From an uncultured Paracoccaceae bacterium (lineage in GTDB: Bacteria; Pseudomonadota; Alphaproteobacteria; Rhodobacterales; Rhodobacteraceae): DNA of 42,117 nt. Numbering within the stretch: the first letter of the stretch is position 1; each line of letters opens with the position of its first letter. Below the pieces are notes generated by a model, which was not told the DNA's origin, did not search any database, and was given only the letters and a program-made list of their open reading frames with translations. Made by a program: the position numbers and the translations under genes. Positions 1 to 7,380 of this stretch are shown in pieces. The stretch is taken from assembly GCA_947500825.1 (NCBI GenBank), contig CANMTR010000021.1, positions 1 through 42,117 of the forward strand, given 5' to 3'.

Positions 1-2058
1 TCGCGCTTCGAGAGCATGAAGCAGCGGTTCTTCGGCCATGTTCTCAACGGCTTCAAGGCAAGCTCGCTCATCTCCGCGATGGAAGCGGACCTCGCGCAGG
101 GCTGGTCGCCCGTGGTGCAGATCGTCTCCACCGGCGAAAGCCATCTCGACCGCGCCATCGAGGGGCTGGTCGAGGGCGACGAGCTGACCGAGGCGCACCT
201 GACGCCAAAGGAGGCGGTGGTGCACTGGCTGGAGACCGCGTTCCCCGTCGAGGCGCAGGAACTCGTGGAGATCGAGGGCCAGATCGTGACGCAGCCGCTT
301 CTCGACGGGGACGGCAACCGCGTCGTCTCGCGCGAGGCCGTCGCGCTGCGCGAGGATGCCCTGATGGAACTCTACACGATCGCGCCGATCCCGTCGGTCC
401 TCGACAAGCTCGTCTGGCACTTCGGGGAGGAGCGGATCGCGGAGGTGACGGGCCGGTCCAAGCGCCCGGTCCGCACGCCCTCGGGCACGATCAAGATCGC
501 ACCGCGCTCCGGCTCTGCCAATTCCGCCGAGAGCGCCGCCTTCATGTCGGGCGCGAAGTCCATCCTTGTCTTCTCGGATGCAGGCGGGACGGGCCGCTCC
601 TACCACGCGGCCCGGAGTGCTGCGAACCAGGCGCGCCGACGGCATTACCTCGTCGAGCCGGGCTGGCGCGCGGACGCGGCCATCCAGGGCCTCGGACGGA
701 CGCACCGCTCGAACCAGGTCGAGCCGCCGTTCTTTCGCGTGGTGACGACCGACGTGCATGGCGAGAAGCGGTTTACCTCGACGATCGCGCGGCGGCTCGA
801 CACGCTCGGCGCGCTCACGCGCGGCCAGCGCCAGACCGGATCGCAGAACATGTTCCGCGCCTCGGACAATCTCGAAAGCCCCGTGGCGCGCCGGGCGCTC
901 GTGGCGCATTACAGGGAGCTTGCCTCGGACCGGTGCGAGGCGATGGTCTACGAGACGTTCCTCGACTGGACCGCCCTTCCCCTCACAGGCGACGACGGGG
1001 TCCTTCTCGAGGACCTGCCGCCGATCCAGCGCTACCTCAACCGCCTCCTCGCCCTGCCCATCGAGATGCAGAACGCCCTCTTCGGCGCCTTCACCGCGCG
1101 GATCGAGGCGCAGACCGAGATGGCCCGCGCGGCCGGAACCCTCGATGTCGGGATCGAGACCCTGCGCGCCGACCGCATCCACGTCACGGCCGAGGAGGAC
1201 ATCTGGACCTGCCCCCGCAGCGGGTCGGTCACGCGCACCGTCACGCTGGAGACGGAGACGGAGGTGCACGTCCCGTCCGGTGAGGGCGTCCTGTCGGACT
1301 TCGACGGCTATCTCCGCCCGATGCGCAACGCCGCCTCGGGCAAGGTGGCCCTCGTCTCCAGGCGCGCCCACCAGGTCTATGATGATTGCCGCCCGGTCGC
1401 CCAAGGGGCGGCGGATCGCTCCGGTGGAGCGATCCGAGGAAGGCAATGCCCGGAGGGCCCGGTGTTCACCGAGATGCGCGACATGCGCCGTCCCACGGGG
1501 CGCAGCTCGATGACCGAGGACGAGTTCGCCGCCTCCCGGTGGGAGCCGGTCGATCGGGACAGGTTCATCTCGCTCTGGGACGCCGAGTCCGAAGCCCTGC
1601 CGAAGGTGCAGGTCGAGACCATCGTTCTCCTGACCGGGCTTCTTCTGCCGATCTGGAAATCCATTCCCTCGGACAACGAGCGCATCTGGCGCGTCGAGCC
1701 GGAAGGCCGGGGGTCGCTCATCGGGCGGGCCATCTCGACGGACCAGGCGCTGGTCCTGAAGGGGCGCTTCAGCGGCGCGGCCCCCGAGACGGCCGACGAA
1801 CTGGTCGCGACCGTCCTCGCGGGAGAGGGCACGGCCGACCTCGGCCGGGGCCTGACGCTCCGCGCCCGCCGCGTGGCCGGGGCGAAGCGGCTGGAGGTCG
1901 AAGGGTTCGCCCCCGGTAGCGTGGCGGGCCTGAAGGCCGCCGGGTGCTTTTCCGAGATCATCGCCCACCAGCTTCGCGTGTTCGTGCCCGCGGGGGACGC
2001 GGCGCCGGGCGTGATCGAGTGCATCCGGACCGGGAGCGCGGCCCCGAGCGCCGCGTGA
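1..2058 (+). CDS. Strawberry-notch-type helicase, C-terminal part (5' end outside window)
   Basis: The frame is open from base 1 and runs 685 codons to a TGA, so this is the C-terminal part of a larger protein. A helicase C-terminal core is visible around codons 190-240: SDAGGTGRSYHA followed by WRADAAIQGLGRTHRSNQ, the typical Strawberry-notch (Helicase_C_4) signature with the arginine-finger region. The rest has no motif I recognise. Full-length relatives on plasmids and phages are often large fusions of an N6-adenine methylase with this SF2 helicase, the phage P1 DarB architecture, and are linked to protection against restriction. That role is inference here because the N-terminal half is not in the window. 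It is followed by a conserved leader and a DUF736 gene. A 10-bp-arm palindrome sits in frame at 1413-1435. Confidence 0.85.
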   Translation, partial: SRFESMKQRFFGHVLNGFKASSLISAMEADLAQGWSPVVQIVSTGESHLDRAIEGLVEGDELTEAHLTPKEAVVHWLETAFPVEAQELVEIEGQIVTQPLLDGDGNRVVSREAVALREDALMELYTIAPIPSVLDKLVWHFGEERIAEVTGRSKRPVRTPSGTIKIAPRSGSANSAESAAFMSGAKSILVFSDAGGTGRSYHAARSAANQARRRHYLVEPGWRADAAIQGLGRTHRSNQVEPPFFRVVTTDVHGEKRFTSTIARRLDTLGALTRGQRQTGSQNMFRASDNLESPVARRALVAHYRELASDRCEAMVYETFLDWTALPLTGDDGVLLEDLPPIQRYLNRLLALPIEMQNALFGAFTARIEAQTEMARAAGTLDVGIETLRADRIHVTAEEDIWTCPRSGSVTRTVTLETETEVHVPSGEGVLSDFDGYLRPMRNAASGKVALVSRRAHQVYDDCRPVAQGAADRSGGAIRGRQCPEGPVFTEMRDMRRPTGRSSMTEDEFAASRWEPVDRDRFISLWDAESEALPKVQVETIVLLTGLLLPIWKSIPSDNERIWRVEPEGRGSLIGRAISTDQALVLKGRFSGAAPETADELVATVLAGEGTADLGRGLTLRARRVAGAKRLEVEGFAPGSVAGLKAAGCFSEIIAHQLRVFVPAGDAAPGVIECIRTGSAAPSAA
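1413..1435. repeat. Perfect palindrome inside the helicase-like gene
   Basis: Arms GGATCGCTCC (1413-1422) and GGAGCGATCC (1426-1435) flank a 3-nt loop. It encodes an in-frame stretch rich in Gly, Ala, Arg and Asp between two better-ordered segments, which resembles an inserted palindromic element. No T-run follows, so a terminator is unlikely. Confidence 0.55.
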
Positions 2059-2139
2059 GGAACCGCGCCATGGACCAAGCCCGGTTGCAGCGGCCTCGAA
2101 GTGGCGCAGCCGGGCTTCCTGGCGGAGAGGGAGGTCCGG

Positions 2140-2192
2140 GAGAGGGGAAAGTCGGCTTCGCCTTGGTGTGATCCGATCCGGATCGGGAAAGC
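2140..2192 (+). promoter_or_regulatory. Conserved leader upstream of the DUF736 gene
   Basis: About 50 nt with GTCGGCTTCGCCT, then a GATCCGATCCGGATC palindrome, then GGGAAAGC. A very similar block lies upstream of the gene at 11224 (11147-11201) and a partial one upstream of the gene at 9229. Its place just 5' of start codons suggests a shared 5' UTR or promoter, but no function can be read from it. Confidence 0.4.
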
Positions 2193-2214
2193 AATCCAGC
2201 CCAAGGAGCACGAC

Positions 2215-2904
2215 ATGATCACCGGCACCCTGACCCAGAACGCGGCCAACGACACCTTCACCGCCTCCGTCTCGACGATGAGCTTCGACATCCCGCGCCT
2301 GTCGGTGGTAGCGAACCCGCACAAGGCGGCCGACAACCACCCCGACTACCAGCTCGTTTTCCGCACCCCGCGCGGCCGCGAGATGCGCGTGGGCTCCATG
2401 TGGAAGGCGGTCAGCGAGAAGTCCGGCAACGCCTATTTTTCGCTCGCTTTGACCGACCGCAACGGGCGCACCTGGCGCATGAACGCGGTGCGCAACGAGG
2501 AGACGCCCGAGGGCCAGTGGCAGATCGTGCCGCTCGCGGGGGGGCGGACCGAGGCCATCGCCCTGACCGGCAAGGTCGAGCTTCTCGACGACGGCAACAT
2601 CGCGGGGTTCATCGGGTCCTACGACTTCGACATGGACTTCGCGGCCGTCGAGAACGCGCACAAGCGCGAGGCCAGCCACCCCGACTGGCATATCGAGGCG
2701 CGCAGCCCCGGCGGCGTCCTGATCCGGATGGGGTCCATCTGGAAGGCCACCTCGGAGCGCACGGGCACCGAGTATCTCTCGATCGCCTTCATGTCCCCGC
2801 AGGGCGGCCTCCACCGGGCCAACGGGCTGGCGCGGCCAGAGCAGGACGAGGGGACCTACGAGATCGTGGCCTACGCCAGCACGGATCTTGCCGTCGTCGC
2901 CTGA
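2215..2904 (+). CDS. Tandem-duplicated DUF736 family protein
   Basis: A 229-aa protein starting at an ATG with AAGGAG 7 nt upstream; an in-frame ATG at 2101 exists but lies in the leader and lacks a good RBS. Two DUF736-like units are visible. The first, about residues 25-105, contains HPDYQLVF then RVGSMWKAVSEKSGNAYFSL. The second, about residues 140-215, contains HPDWHIEA then RMGSIWKATSERTGTEYLSI. DUF736 proteins are usually single-unit, around 100 aa, abundant on alphaproteobacterial plasmids and of unknown function. The fusion of two diverged copies is the unusual point. An intrinsic terminator follows at 2929, so it is probably transcribed alone or with the helicase gene. Confidence 0.85.
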   Translation: MITGTLTQNAANDTFTASVSTMSFDIPRLSVVANPHKAADNHPDYQLVFRTPRGREMRVGSMWKAVSEKSGNAYFSLALTDRNGRTWRMNAVRNEETPEGQWQIVPLAGGRTEAIALTGKVELLDDGNIAGFIGSYDFDMDFAAVENAHKREASHPDWHIEARSPGGVLIRMGSIWKATSERTGTEYLSIAFMSPQGGLHRANGLARPEQDEGTYEIVAYASTDLAVVA

Positions 2905-2928
2905 TCCGGCACCGGAACGACACTTCGA

Positions 2929-2957
2929 GGGCCGCACCGGCAAGGTGCGGCCCTTTT
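2929..2957 (+). terminator. Intrinsic terminator after the DUF736 gene
   Basis: Perfect 10-bp stem GGGCCGCACC / GGTGCGGCCC with a 5-nt loop, followed by TTTT. Confidence 0.85.
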
Positions 2958-2994
2958 CGTGCGCGATCCCACCCAGCTCGGAAAGGACCGACGC

Positions 2995-3303
2995 ATGACG
3001 ACCGATCTGACCACCAACATCGACTGCGAGCGCGCGATCGCCACGGCGGCCGAGGCCACGGCCGCGAGCCGCCTCGCGATCAAGGTGCAGGAGGTGCGCC
3101 TCTATATGAAGAACAGCACCTGGTACGACGCCTGCGGGATGCTCCGGCAGGAGTTCTCCGGCCAGTACAGGGGCTACTACCCGACCTGCGGCATGGGCCT
3201 GATGACCGAGGCGGTCATCGCCGAGGTCTTCGATGCCCTGGCCGAGGCGACGGGCGATCCCCGGCGGGCGCTACGCCGGGGCGCGGGGGTGCGCCATGGG
3301 TGA
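2995..3303 (+). CDS. Hypothetical protein, first gene of a coupled operon
   Basis: 102 aa, ATG preceded by AAAGGA. I do not recognise the family. The N-terminal half is helical and alanine-rich; the middle carries a Tyr/Cys/Met-rich stretch (STWYDACGML, YRGYYPTCGMG). It is the first of seven genes in which each start codon overlaps the previous stop: its TGA lies within the first eight bases of the next gene. The preceding terminator at 2929 and the clear RBS suggest the operon starts here. Confidence 0.7.
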   Translation: MTTDLTTNIDCERAIATAAEATAASRLAIKVQEVRLYMKNSTWYDACGMLRQEFSGQYRGYYPTCGMGLMTEAVIAEVFDALAEATGDPRRALRRGAGVRHG

Positions 3304-3715
3304 AGGCCTCTATCGCAGCGACGACGGCCGCACGGCCTACGCCGAGCCCTTCGAGCATCTCGCCCCGCAGGACGAGCCGCTTTGGCGCGATGCCTACGAC
3401 GATCTCGTAGAGACGATCCGCGACTGCCTCGGGGCAAGGTGGGAGCCCATGGGCCGCACATGGCGCGGCCGGGGCGAGCGCATCGTCGCGCGCAACGGCC
3501 TCCACGAGGTCTGGCTGGTCGAGGACAGCTACGCGCGGATTCACGTCACCTTCGGCCTGCGCGAGGGGCTGGACGACCTCGACGCGCTGGCCCGGCACTG
3601 GCTCGATGCGTGGGCCACGGCTTTCTTCGACAGGCTCCAGCAACACTACGCCCTGCGCGTCCGGACGAGCGCGTGGACCAGCGCCCCCCGCGAGATCAGG
3701 AGGGCCAGCGCATGA
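3296..3715 (+). CDS. Hypothetical protein (139 aa) of the coupled operon
   Basis: The ATG at 3296 overlaps the stop of the upstream gene by 8 nt (ATGGGTGA), consistent with translational coupling. It is a soluble acidic protein with many Trp and Asp/Glu residues (EPLWRDAYDDLVETIRDCLG near residue 30) and no signal peptide or membrane segment. No family recognised. Its stop overlaps the next ATG as ATGA. Confidence 0.7.
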   Translation: MGEGLYRSDDGRTAYAEPFEHLAPQDEPLWRDAYDDLVETIRDCLGARWEPMGRTWRGRGERIVARNGLHEVWLVEDSYARIHVTFGLREGLDDLDALARHWLDAWATAFFDRLQQHYALRVRTSAWTSAPREIRRASA

Positions 3716-3963
3716 GCTTCCGCATCACGCTGCGCTCGAAACCCTCGACGCATTTCTTCGAGACGCACAAGCGATGGCAGGTGTGTCTCAACGGCGAGCC
3801 GTGGGGCGATCCGTTCTACTACAACATGACCGGGTTCCGGGGCGTCCTGCCCCTGCCCGGCGGTGGCGCTTTCGATCCCGGGGAGACAACCCTGACCGCG
3901 CTTCGCCGCGAAGTCGCCCGGATCAACCGGGAGGCCCGCGAAAGCGGGTCGGCCGCGCCATGA
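3712..3963 (+). CDS. Hypothetical small protein (83 aa) of the coupled operon
   Basis: Starts with ATGA overlapping the previous stop; AGGAGG lies about 8 nt upstream, a strong RBS. Soluble, with an aromatic central segment (WGDPFYYNMTGFRGVL) and a basic helical C-terminus (LRREVARINREARES). Family not recognised. It keeps the third position in a chain of seven overlapping genes. Confidence 0.65.
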   Translation: MSFRITLRSKPSTHFFETHKRWQVCLNGEPWGDPFYYNMTGFRGVLPLPGGGAFDPGETTLTALRREVARINREARESGSAAP

Positions 3964-4184
3964 GCGCGCCGTCCCTTCTCCATCACTGGTACGCGCTCGG
4001 CCCGGCAGACACGCCATTCCGGGCCGGTGATCCGGACTGGGCCGTCCACCGTATCGTCGAGGACGATCCGGACGCCCCGACCGTGCAGATCGAGAACCCT
4101 GCCGGCCAACGCTTCCCGCTCGATCGCGCCCTGGCGCGGTCTATCGCCCTGCCCCCTGCCGATATTGAAAGGACCTCCCGGTGA
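3960..4184 (+). CDS. Hypothetical small protein (74 aa) of the coupled operon
   Basis: ATGA overlap with the preceding gene and GTGA overlap with the following one. A small soluble protein with two Trp and an acidic middle (WAVHRIVEDDPDAP), ending in a short helical segment. No family recognised. The exact overlaps on both sides are the main evidence that it is expressed. Confidence 0.6.
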   Translation: MSAPSLLHHWYALGPADTPFRAGDPDWAVHRIVEDDPDAPTVQIENPAGQRFPLDRALARSIALPPADIERTSR

Positions 4185-4654
4185 ATATCGAGCTCAAGAA
4201 CGTGCAATACGCCGCCTTCTCGTCAGAGGAAACGGCCTGCTACAGCGCCAGCCTCTACGTCGATGGCAAGAAGATCGGTGTCGTGAGCAACGACGGCCAC
4301 GGCGGCTGCGACCGCTTCCACGGCGACCAGGCAGCCTACGCGGCGGCCGATGCGTGGTGCCGGGCCAACCTCCCGAAGATCGTCTTCGACGGCCGAGACC
4401 CCCTCGACGCGAATATCGAGACCTGCTGCGCGAGGCTCCTCGACCGCTGGCTGATCGCCCGCGACCTGAAGCGCGACATGAAGACGAAGATCCTCATGCG
4501 CGACCCCGGCGACGGCCACGTCTACTCGGTCAAGCACCGCGGGAAGCCCGAGGAGACGATCGCGGGGATCGGCAAACGGTATCCCGGCGCCGCGATCCTG
4601 AACCGCCTGCCCTTCGACGAGGCCCTGACGATCTACCGGGAGGCGCTGGCATGA
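4181..4654 (+). CDS. Hypothetical protein (157 aa) of the coupled operon
   Basis: GTG start inside a GTGA overlap, with AAAGGA upstream. The N-terminal ~60 residues look like a compact alpha/beta unit: MNIELKNVQYAAFSSEETAC, then SLYVDGKKIGVVSNDGHGG and FHGDQAAYAAADAW. The C-terminal part is basic and helical (RDLKRDMKTKIL). Proteins beginning with a similar 'ELKNVKYAAFASEET.CF.A.VY.DGK..G' pattern are common on plasmids and in phages, but I cannot give a function. Its stop overlaps the next ATG. Confidence 0.75.
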   Translation: MNIELKNVQYAAFSSEETACYSASLYVDGKKIGVVSNDGHGGCDRFHGDQAAYAAADAWCRANLPKIVFDGRDPLDANIETCCARLLDRWLIARDLKRDMKTKILMRDPGDGHVYSVKHRGKPEETIAGIGKRYPGAAILNRLPFDEALTIYREALA

Positions 4655-5103
4655 CCTCCTTTTGCGTTCTCCTCGACGACACACGCCCCAAGGCGCATGT
4701 CGCCAACGCCCCCTCGGCGCGGGCCGCACAGATCCTGTGCCGTCTCCTCGAAGAGCGGTTCCCCGGATCGACCTTCATCCTCTTCGAGGACCGGGGCGAC
4801 CTTCATCCGCCCTGCCATCCCTCCATCCGGGACGGGGCGCACTCGTTCGAGGTGAAGCGCCTCGTCGCAGCCGAACTGGTGCTGGAAGAGCGCGCCAACC
4901 CTGAGCGGCTGCCCAAGTGGTGCGTGTTCAAGCATCGTAACGGCGGCGTCACCGCCTGGCCGGATCATGTCACGGGCGAGGTGCAGGCGTTCCGCGCCGA
5001 CCACGACGTGGTCGAGGAGCGTGCGGCCTACGCCCAGGCGCTTGGCCCAGCCGACGCCTTCGCCGTGTTCGACGTGGGTGAAACCACGAAAGCCGCGTCA
5101 TGA
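4651..5103 (+). CDS. Hypothetical protein (150 aa) of the coupled operon
   Basis: Starts at ATGA overlapping the previous stop. A soluble protein with Cys/His pairs (LHPPCHPS near residue 52) and an acidic C-terminal half; no signal peptide. Family not recognised. Its own stop overlaps the start of a 36-aa ORF at 5100. Confidence 0.65.
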   Translation: MTSFCVLLDDTRPKAHVANAPSARAAQILCRLLEERFPGSTFILFEDRGDLHPPCHPSIRDGAHSFEVKRLVAAELVLEERANPERLPKWCVFKHRNGGVTAWPDHVTGEVQAFRADHDVVEERAAYAQALGPADAFAVFDVGETTKAAS

Positions 5104-5210
5104 TAGCCGGTCCGCTTCCCGCGCAGATCGTGGAGATGGCGGCCCTCGTGGAAGAGATCGGCCACTCGCTCGGCCCGACGCGCGTGCCCCTGCGCCGGAT
5201 CGTCGAATAA
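5100..5210 (+). CDS. Very small hypothetical protein (36 aa), last gene of the coupled operon
   Basis: 37 codons from an ATGA overlap to a TAA, encoding a mostly helical peptide (QIVEMAALVEEIGHSLG). It is too short for most gene callers, but it keeps the exact overlap used by the six genes before it and is followed by a hairpin at 5216. That supports a real terminal cistron. No family recognised. Confidence 0.5.
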   Translation: MIAGPLPAQIVEMAALVEEIGHSLGPTRVPLRRIVE

Positions 5211-5215
5211 GCCCG

Positions 5216-5245
5216 CCCCCACGAGCGATTTTCTCGCTCACGGGG
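5216..5245 (+). terminator. Hairpin at the end of the coupled operon
   Basis: GAGCGA / TCGCTC arms (5223-5228, 5234-5239) around TTTTC, extended by outer C/G pairs after a small mismatch. No long T-run follows, so it may be a weak terminator or an mRNA-end hairpin. Confidence 0.4.
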
Positions 5246-5317
5246 CGATAAAAGATCGACACGCTTCCCCCATGCGGTGTAAACAAAACAAGAACACACC
5301 AGATATGGGGGCAGGCG

Positions 5318-5863
5318 ATGCTGGAGATGAACGACAAGGACACCGGCCTGACGATGACGATGGCCGCGCAGTCGAAGCCGAAGAACCCGCGGGTCTCGGA
5401 GAACAATCTCTTCGAGATCGTGACCTGGACGCCCGGTCTCGGCGACCCGCACAAGTGGCGCAGCCGCGACCACTTCCTCTCCTCGATCAAGACGCAGGAC
5501 TACCTGATCTACCGCCTGCGGAAGTGCGACGACGAGAGACGGGAGGCACTGGCCGTTCTCCAGGGAACGGACAGGCCCGTGGCCGGATACGCCTTCGCGT
5601 CCTACGACCTTCTGAGACTGGAGTTCGGCGTCGAAGGGGACATCGGACCCGAGGAGGTCAAGCGCGCCGAGAACATGCTGCTCGTCGAGCTCCTGACCTA
5701 CGAGGAATACATCACCGGGCGCGTCTATTCCTTCAAGATCGTCAACCGGGCGGGGGTCGTGATCGAACGGCAGGGCGACATCTACGGCGAAGACTACGCC
5801 GAGCATCTCGCCCAGACGGCGTTCGAGACGCATCGCATCACCATCGGTGCCGGCAGCCGCTGA
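5318..5863 (+). CDS. Hypothetical protein (181 aa)
   Basis: ATG at 5318, with a second in-frame ATG at 5327 preceded by GGAG; either may be used. A soluble protein. The N-terminal ~25 residues look flexible, followed by a mixed alpha/beta body (LFEIVTWTPGLGDPH, LRLEFGVEGDIGPEEV, YSFKIVNRAGVVIERQGDIYG). I do not recognise the family. The ~105-bp upstream gap holds an inverted pair CCCCCAT...ATGGGGG (about 5265-5311) that could be an operator. A terminator at 5894 follows. Confidence 0.7.
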   Translation: MLEMNDKDTGLTMTMAAQSKPKNPRVSENNLFEIVTWTPGLGDPHKWRSRDHFLSSIKTQDYLIYRLRKCDDERREALAVLQGTDRPVAGYAFASYDLLRLEFGVEGDIGPEEVKRAENMLLVELLTYEEYITGRVYSFKIVNRAGVVIERQGDIYGEDYAEHLAQTAFETHRITIGAGSR

Positions 5864-5893
5864 TCCTTTCGGCCCAACACGGCACGATCCATC

Positions 5894-5922
5894 GGGCGCG
5901 GACCTTGCGGTTCGCGCCCTTT
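5894..5922 (+). terminator. Intrinsic terminator
   Basis: 11-bp stem GGGCGCGGACC / GGTTCGCGCCC with one G-T wobble and a TTGC loop, followed by TTT. Confidence 0.7.
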
Positions 5923-5960
5923 CCATGACCACCGACGACCCACACACGGAGCGATCCACC

Positions 5961-6437
5961 ATGTCCGCGACCCCTGTCTCCCGTACGAGGACGGCCATCG
6001 TCCTTCTTATCGCAGGCGCTGTTCTCGCCGGCCCGGCCAACGCGTGGCAGAACGGCGAGGTGATCGAGGGCCGCGCTACCGCCAAGGACGGCGACGGCAT
6101 CGTCATCCGTGGCACCGAGATCCGGATGCAGGGTGTGGCCGCGCCGGAGGACAATTCCTACCGCGTCGACGACGGCGGGCCGGCCGCCACGCGCGCGCTC
6201 TCTGAACTCGTCGATGGCGAGACCGTGACGTGCCGCCTCGACGGCTCCACCGCGCGGGGGCGTCCTGTCGGGATCTGCACTCTCGGCGGCCAGGACCTCG
6301 GCGCGACCCTCATCAGGAACGGTTACGCCCGCGACTGCCCGCGGTATTCCGGGGGACGCTACCGCGCGGCCGAGATGCAGGCCCGGGCCGACGGCGAGGA
6401 CCTCTCCGACATCTACGAGCTGCCCGGATACTGCTGA
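5961..6437 (+). CDS. Secreted thermonuclease-like (SNase) protein
   Basis: 158 aa; the ATG at 5961 has GGAG 10 nt upstream and starts a clear signal peptide (residues 1-28, ending GPANA), which argues against in-frame starts further upstream. The mature part is a staphylococcal-nuclease/OB fold. AKDGDGIVIRGTEIRMQGVAAPE matches the TNase consensus, with Asp-45, Arg-55 and Glu-63 at the metal and catalytic positions, and Arg-101 in ARGRPVG probably equivalent to SNase Arg-87. It would act in the periplasm or outside the cell on nucleic acid. Single-domain exported SNase homologues are common on alphaproteobacterial plasmids, with roles not settled. Confidence 0.85.
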   Translation: MSATPVSRTRTAIVLLIAGAVLAGPANAWQNGEVIEGRATAKDGDGIVIRGTEIRMQGVAAPEDNSYRVDDGGPAATRALSELVDGETVTCRLDGSTARGRPVGICTLGGQDLGATLIRNGYARDCPRYSGGRYRAAEMQARADGEDLSDIYELPGYC

Positions 6438-6453
6438 TCGTCGGGCTCGCGCC

Positions 6454-6738
6454 CTACGGCGCGGACTTCTTCTCCCGGTTCGGCAGTCTCGCGTGCAGAT
6501 CGACCCTGTGATTCAGGCGCTCGCGCTTGTGGACCTCGTCGGGAAACGTCACGCGCACCTCGCCCGTCATGCCGCAAATTTGGCACCGCAGCTTACGCTG
6601 CAAGCTGCGCGCCCGTGTCGACAGCCCGAACCGGGACAGGAGCGTGCGCCCGCGATGAACCGAAATCTTGCCGCACTTCAGGCAGTGGATCTCAAGCTCC
6701 GCGTCCTCGTCGATCATGTCCGCGATGGTGATGGGCAT
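6454..6738 (-). CDS. Hypothetical protein with two CxxC pairs
   Basis: 94 aa. Two knuckles, HCLKCGK (about residues 18-24) and RCQICGM (about residues 51-57), are spaced like a zinc ribbon; the segment between them is basic (RGRTLLSRFGLSTRARSLQRK). DNA or RNA binding is plausible but not shown. No strong RBS is visible. It lies 48 bp downstream of another minus-strand gene and is probably co-transcribed with it. Confidence 0.6.
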   Translation of the reverse strand: MPITIADMIDEDAELEIHCLKCGKISVHRGRTLLSRFGLSTRARSLQRKLRCQICGMTGEVRVTFPDEVHKRERLNHRVDLHARLPNREKKSAP

Positions 6739-6786
6739 GGCGAGAACGTTGCACGAACGCCGGTAAGGTCCAACCTCTCCGGTGCG

Positions 6787-7173
6787 TCAGTCCGATATCT
6801 TGCCGGGGATGACCGGGACCGTCACGCTGCCAACGTCCGGGAAATAGCTCAGGTGGTAGTTCACCAGGGCCTTTGCTGTCTTCAACCGCTTGTAACCCCC
6901 GGTCCTCACGAGAACGGGACGCTCCGAGCCGTCCACGTTCCGGAACCGGACTTCCCATTCCATGTGATCGCCCATGTCGATCGGGATGTAGACAGGCGCC
7001 CCTTCTCCGGCCTCCACCGCCGCCCTGACCATTATGCCCATCATCGGTGTCTCGTCCGGCACGATCGGCTCCTTCTCTGCAATCTCGTCGTGCGGCAAAA
7101 TACGCCTGTTCGGGGCATGCGGCCATACTGCCGCTCTTCGAGAGGATTCATCCGATAACAGCCCTGTTGCCAT
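6787..7173 (-). CDS. Hypothetical protein, paralogue of the gene at 30046-30369
   Basis: 128 aa from an ATG with GGGAGG upstream; the frame is open much further upstream but only through a GC-rich repeat. The C-terminal ~75 residues resemble the first gene of the virB operon: IPIDMGDHMEWEVRFRNVDG / KPVDVGAGRIEWDVFLLRYDG, then KALVNYHLSYFPD / DALFNYHKSLYPD. The shared core therefore defines a small family, function unknown, of which one member travels with the transfer operon. Soluble, no signal peptide. Confidence 0.7.
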   Translation of the reverse strand: MATGLLSDESSRRAAVWPHAPNRRILPHDEIAEKEPIVPDETPMMGIMVRAAVEAGEGAPVYIPIDMGDHMEWEVRFRNVDGSERPVLVRTGGYKRLKTAKALVNYHLSYFPDVGSVTVPVIPGKISD

Positions 7174-7210
7174 GGGCACCTCCCGCCCGCTTGCGGCGGC
7201 CGGGACCGCC

Positions 7211-7380
7211 GCCCTACTCGGCCCACGCTTCGCGCGCGCCTCCCCGAGCCCCGAACCCCTGCCCTCCCTGCGGCCTGATGCGTCGCCGGCCGTCTCCTCC
7301 GGAGCCGCCCGCCGTCGCGGCGCGCATGGTCGGTCAGCGGCCCGTGTCTCGGCCCTGCGGATGACGACCGGACTGGTGCG
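7211..7380. repeat. GC-rich intergenic direct repeat, copy A
   Basis: About 170 bp resembling 10878-11046. Shared blocks include GGCCCACG.TTCGCGCG, CCTCCCCGAGCCC, CGTCTCCTCCGGAGCC, GCATGGTCGGTC and TGACGACCG. Alignment needs only one 1-nt indel. It lies just 5' of the minus-strand gene starting at 7173. Confidence 0.7.

Noticed and set aside
4970-6154. 394-codon minus-strand open frame
   Set aside because: It lies opposite well-supported plus-strand genes (4651, 5100, 5318, 5961) and across two terminators; composition is typical of a high-GC shadow.
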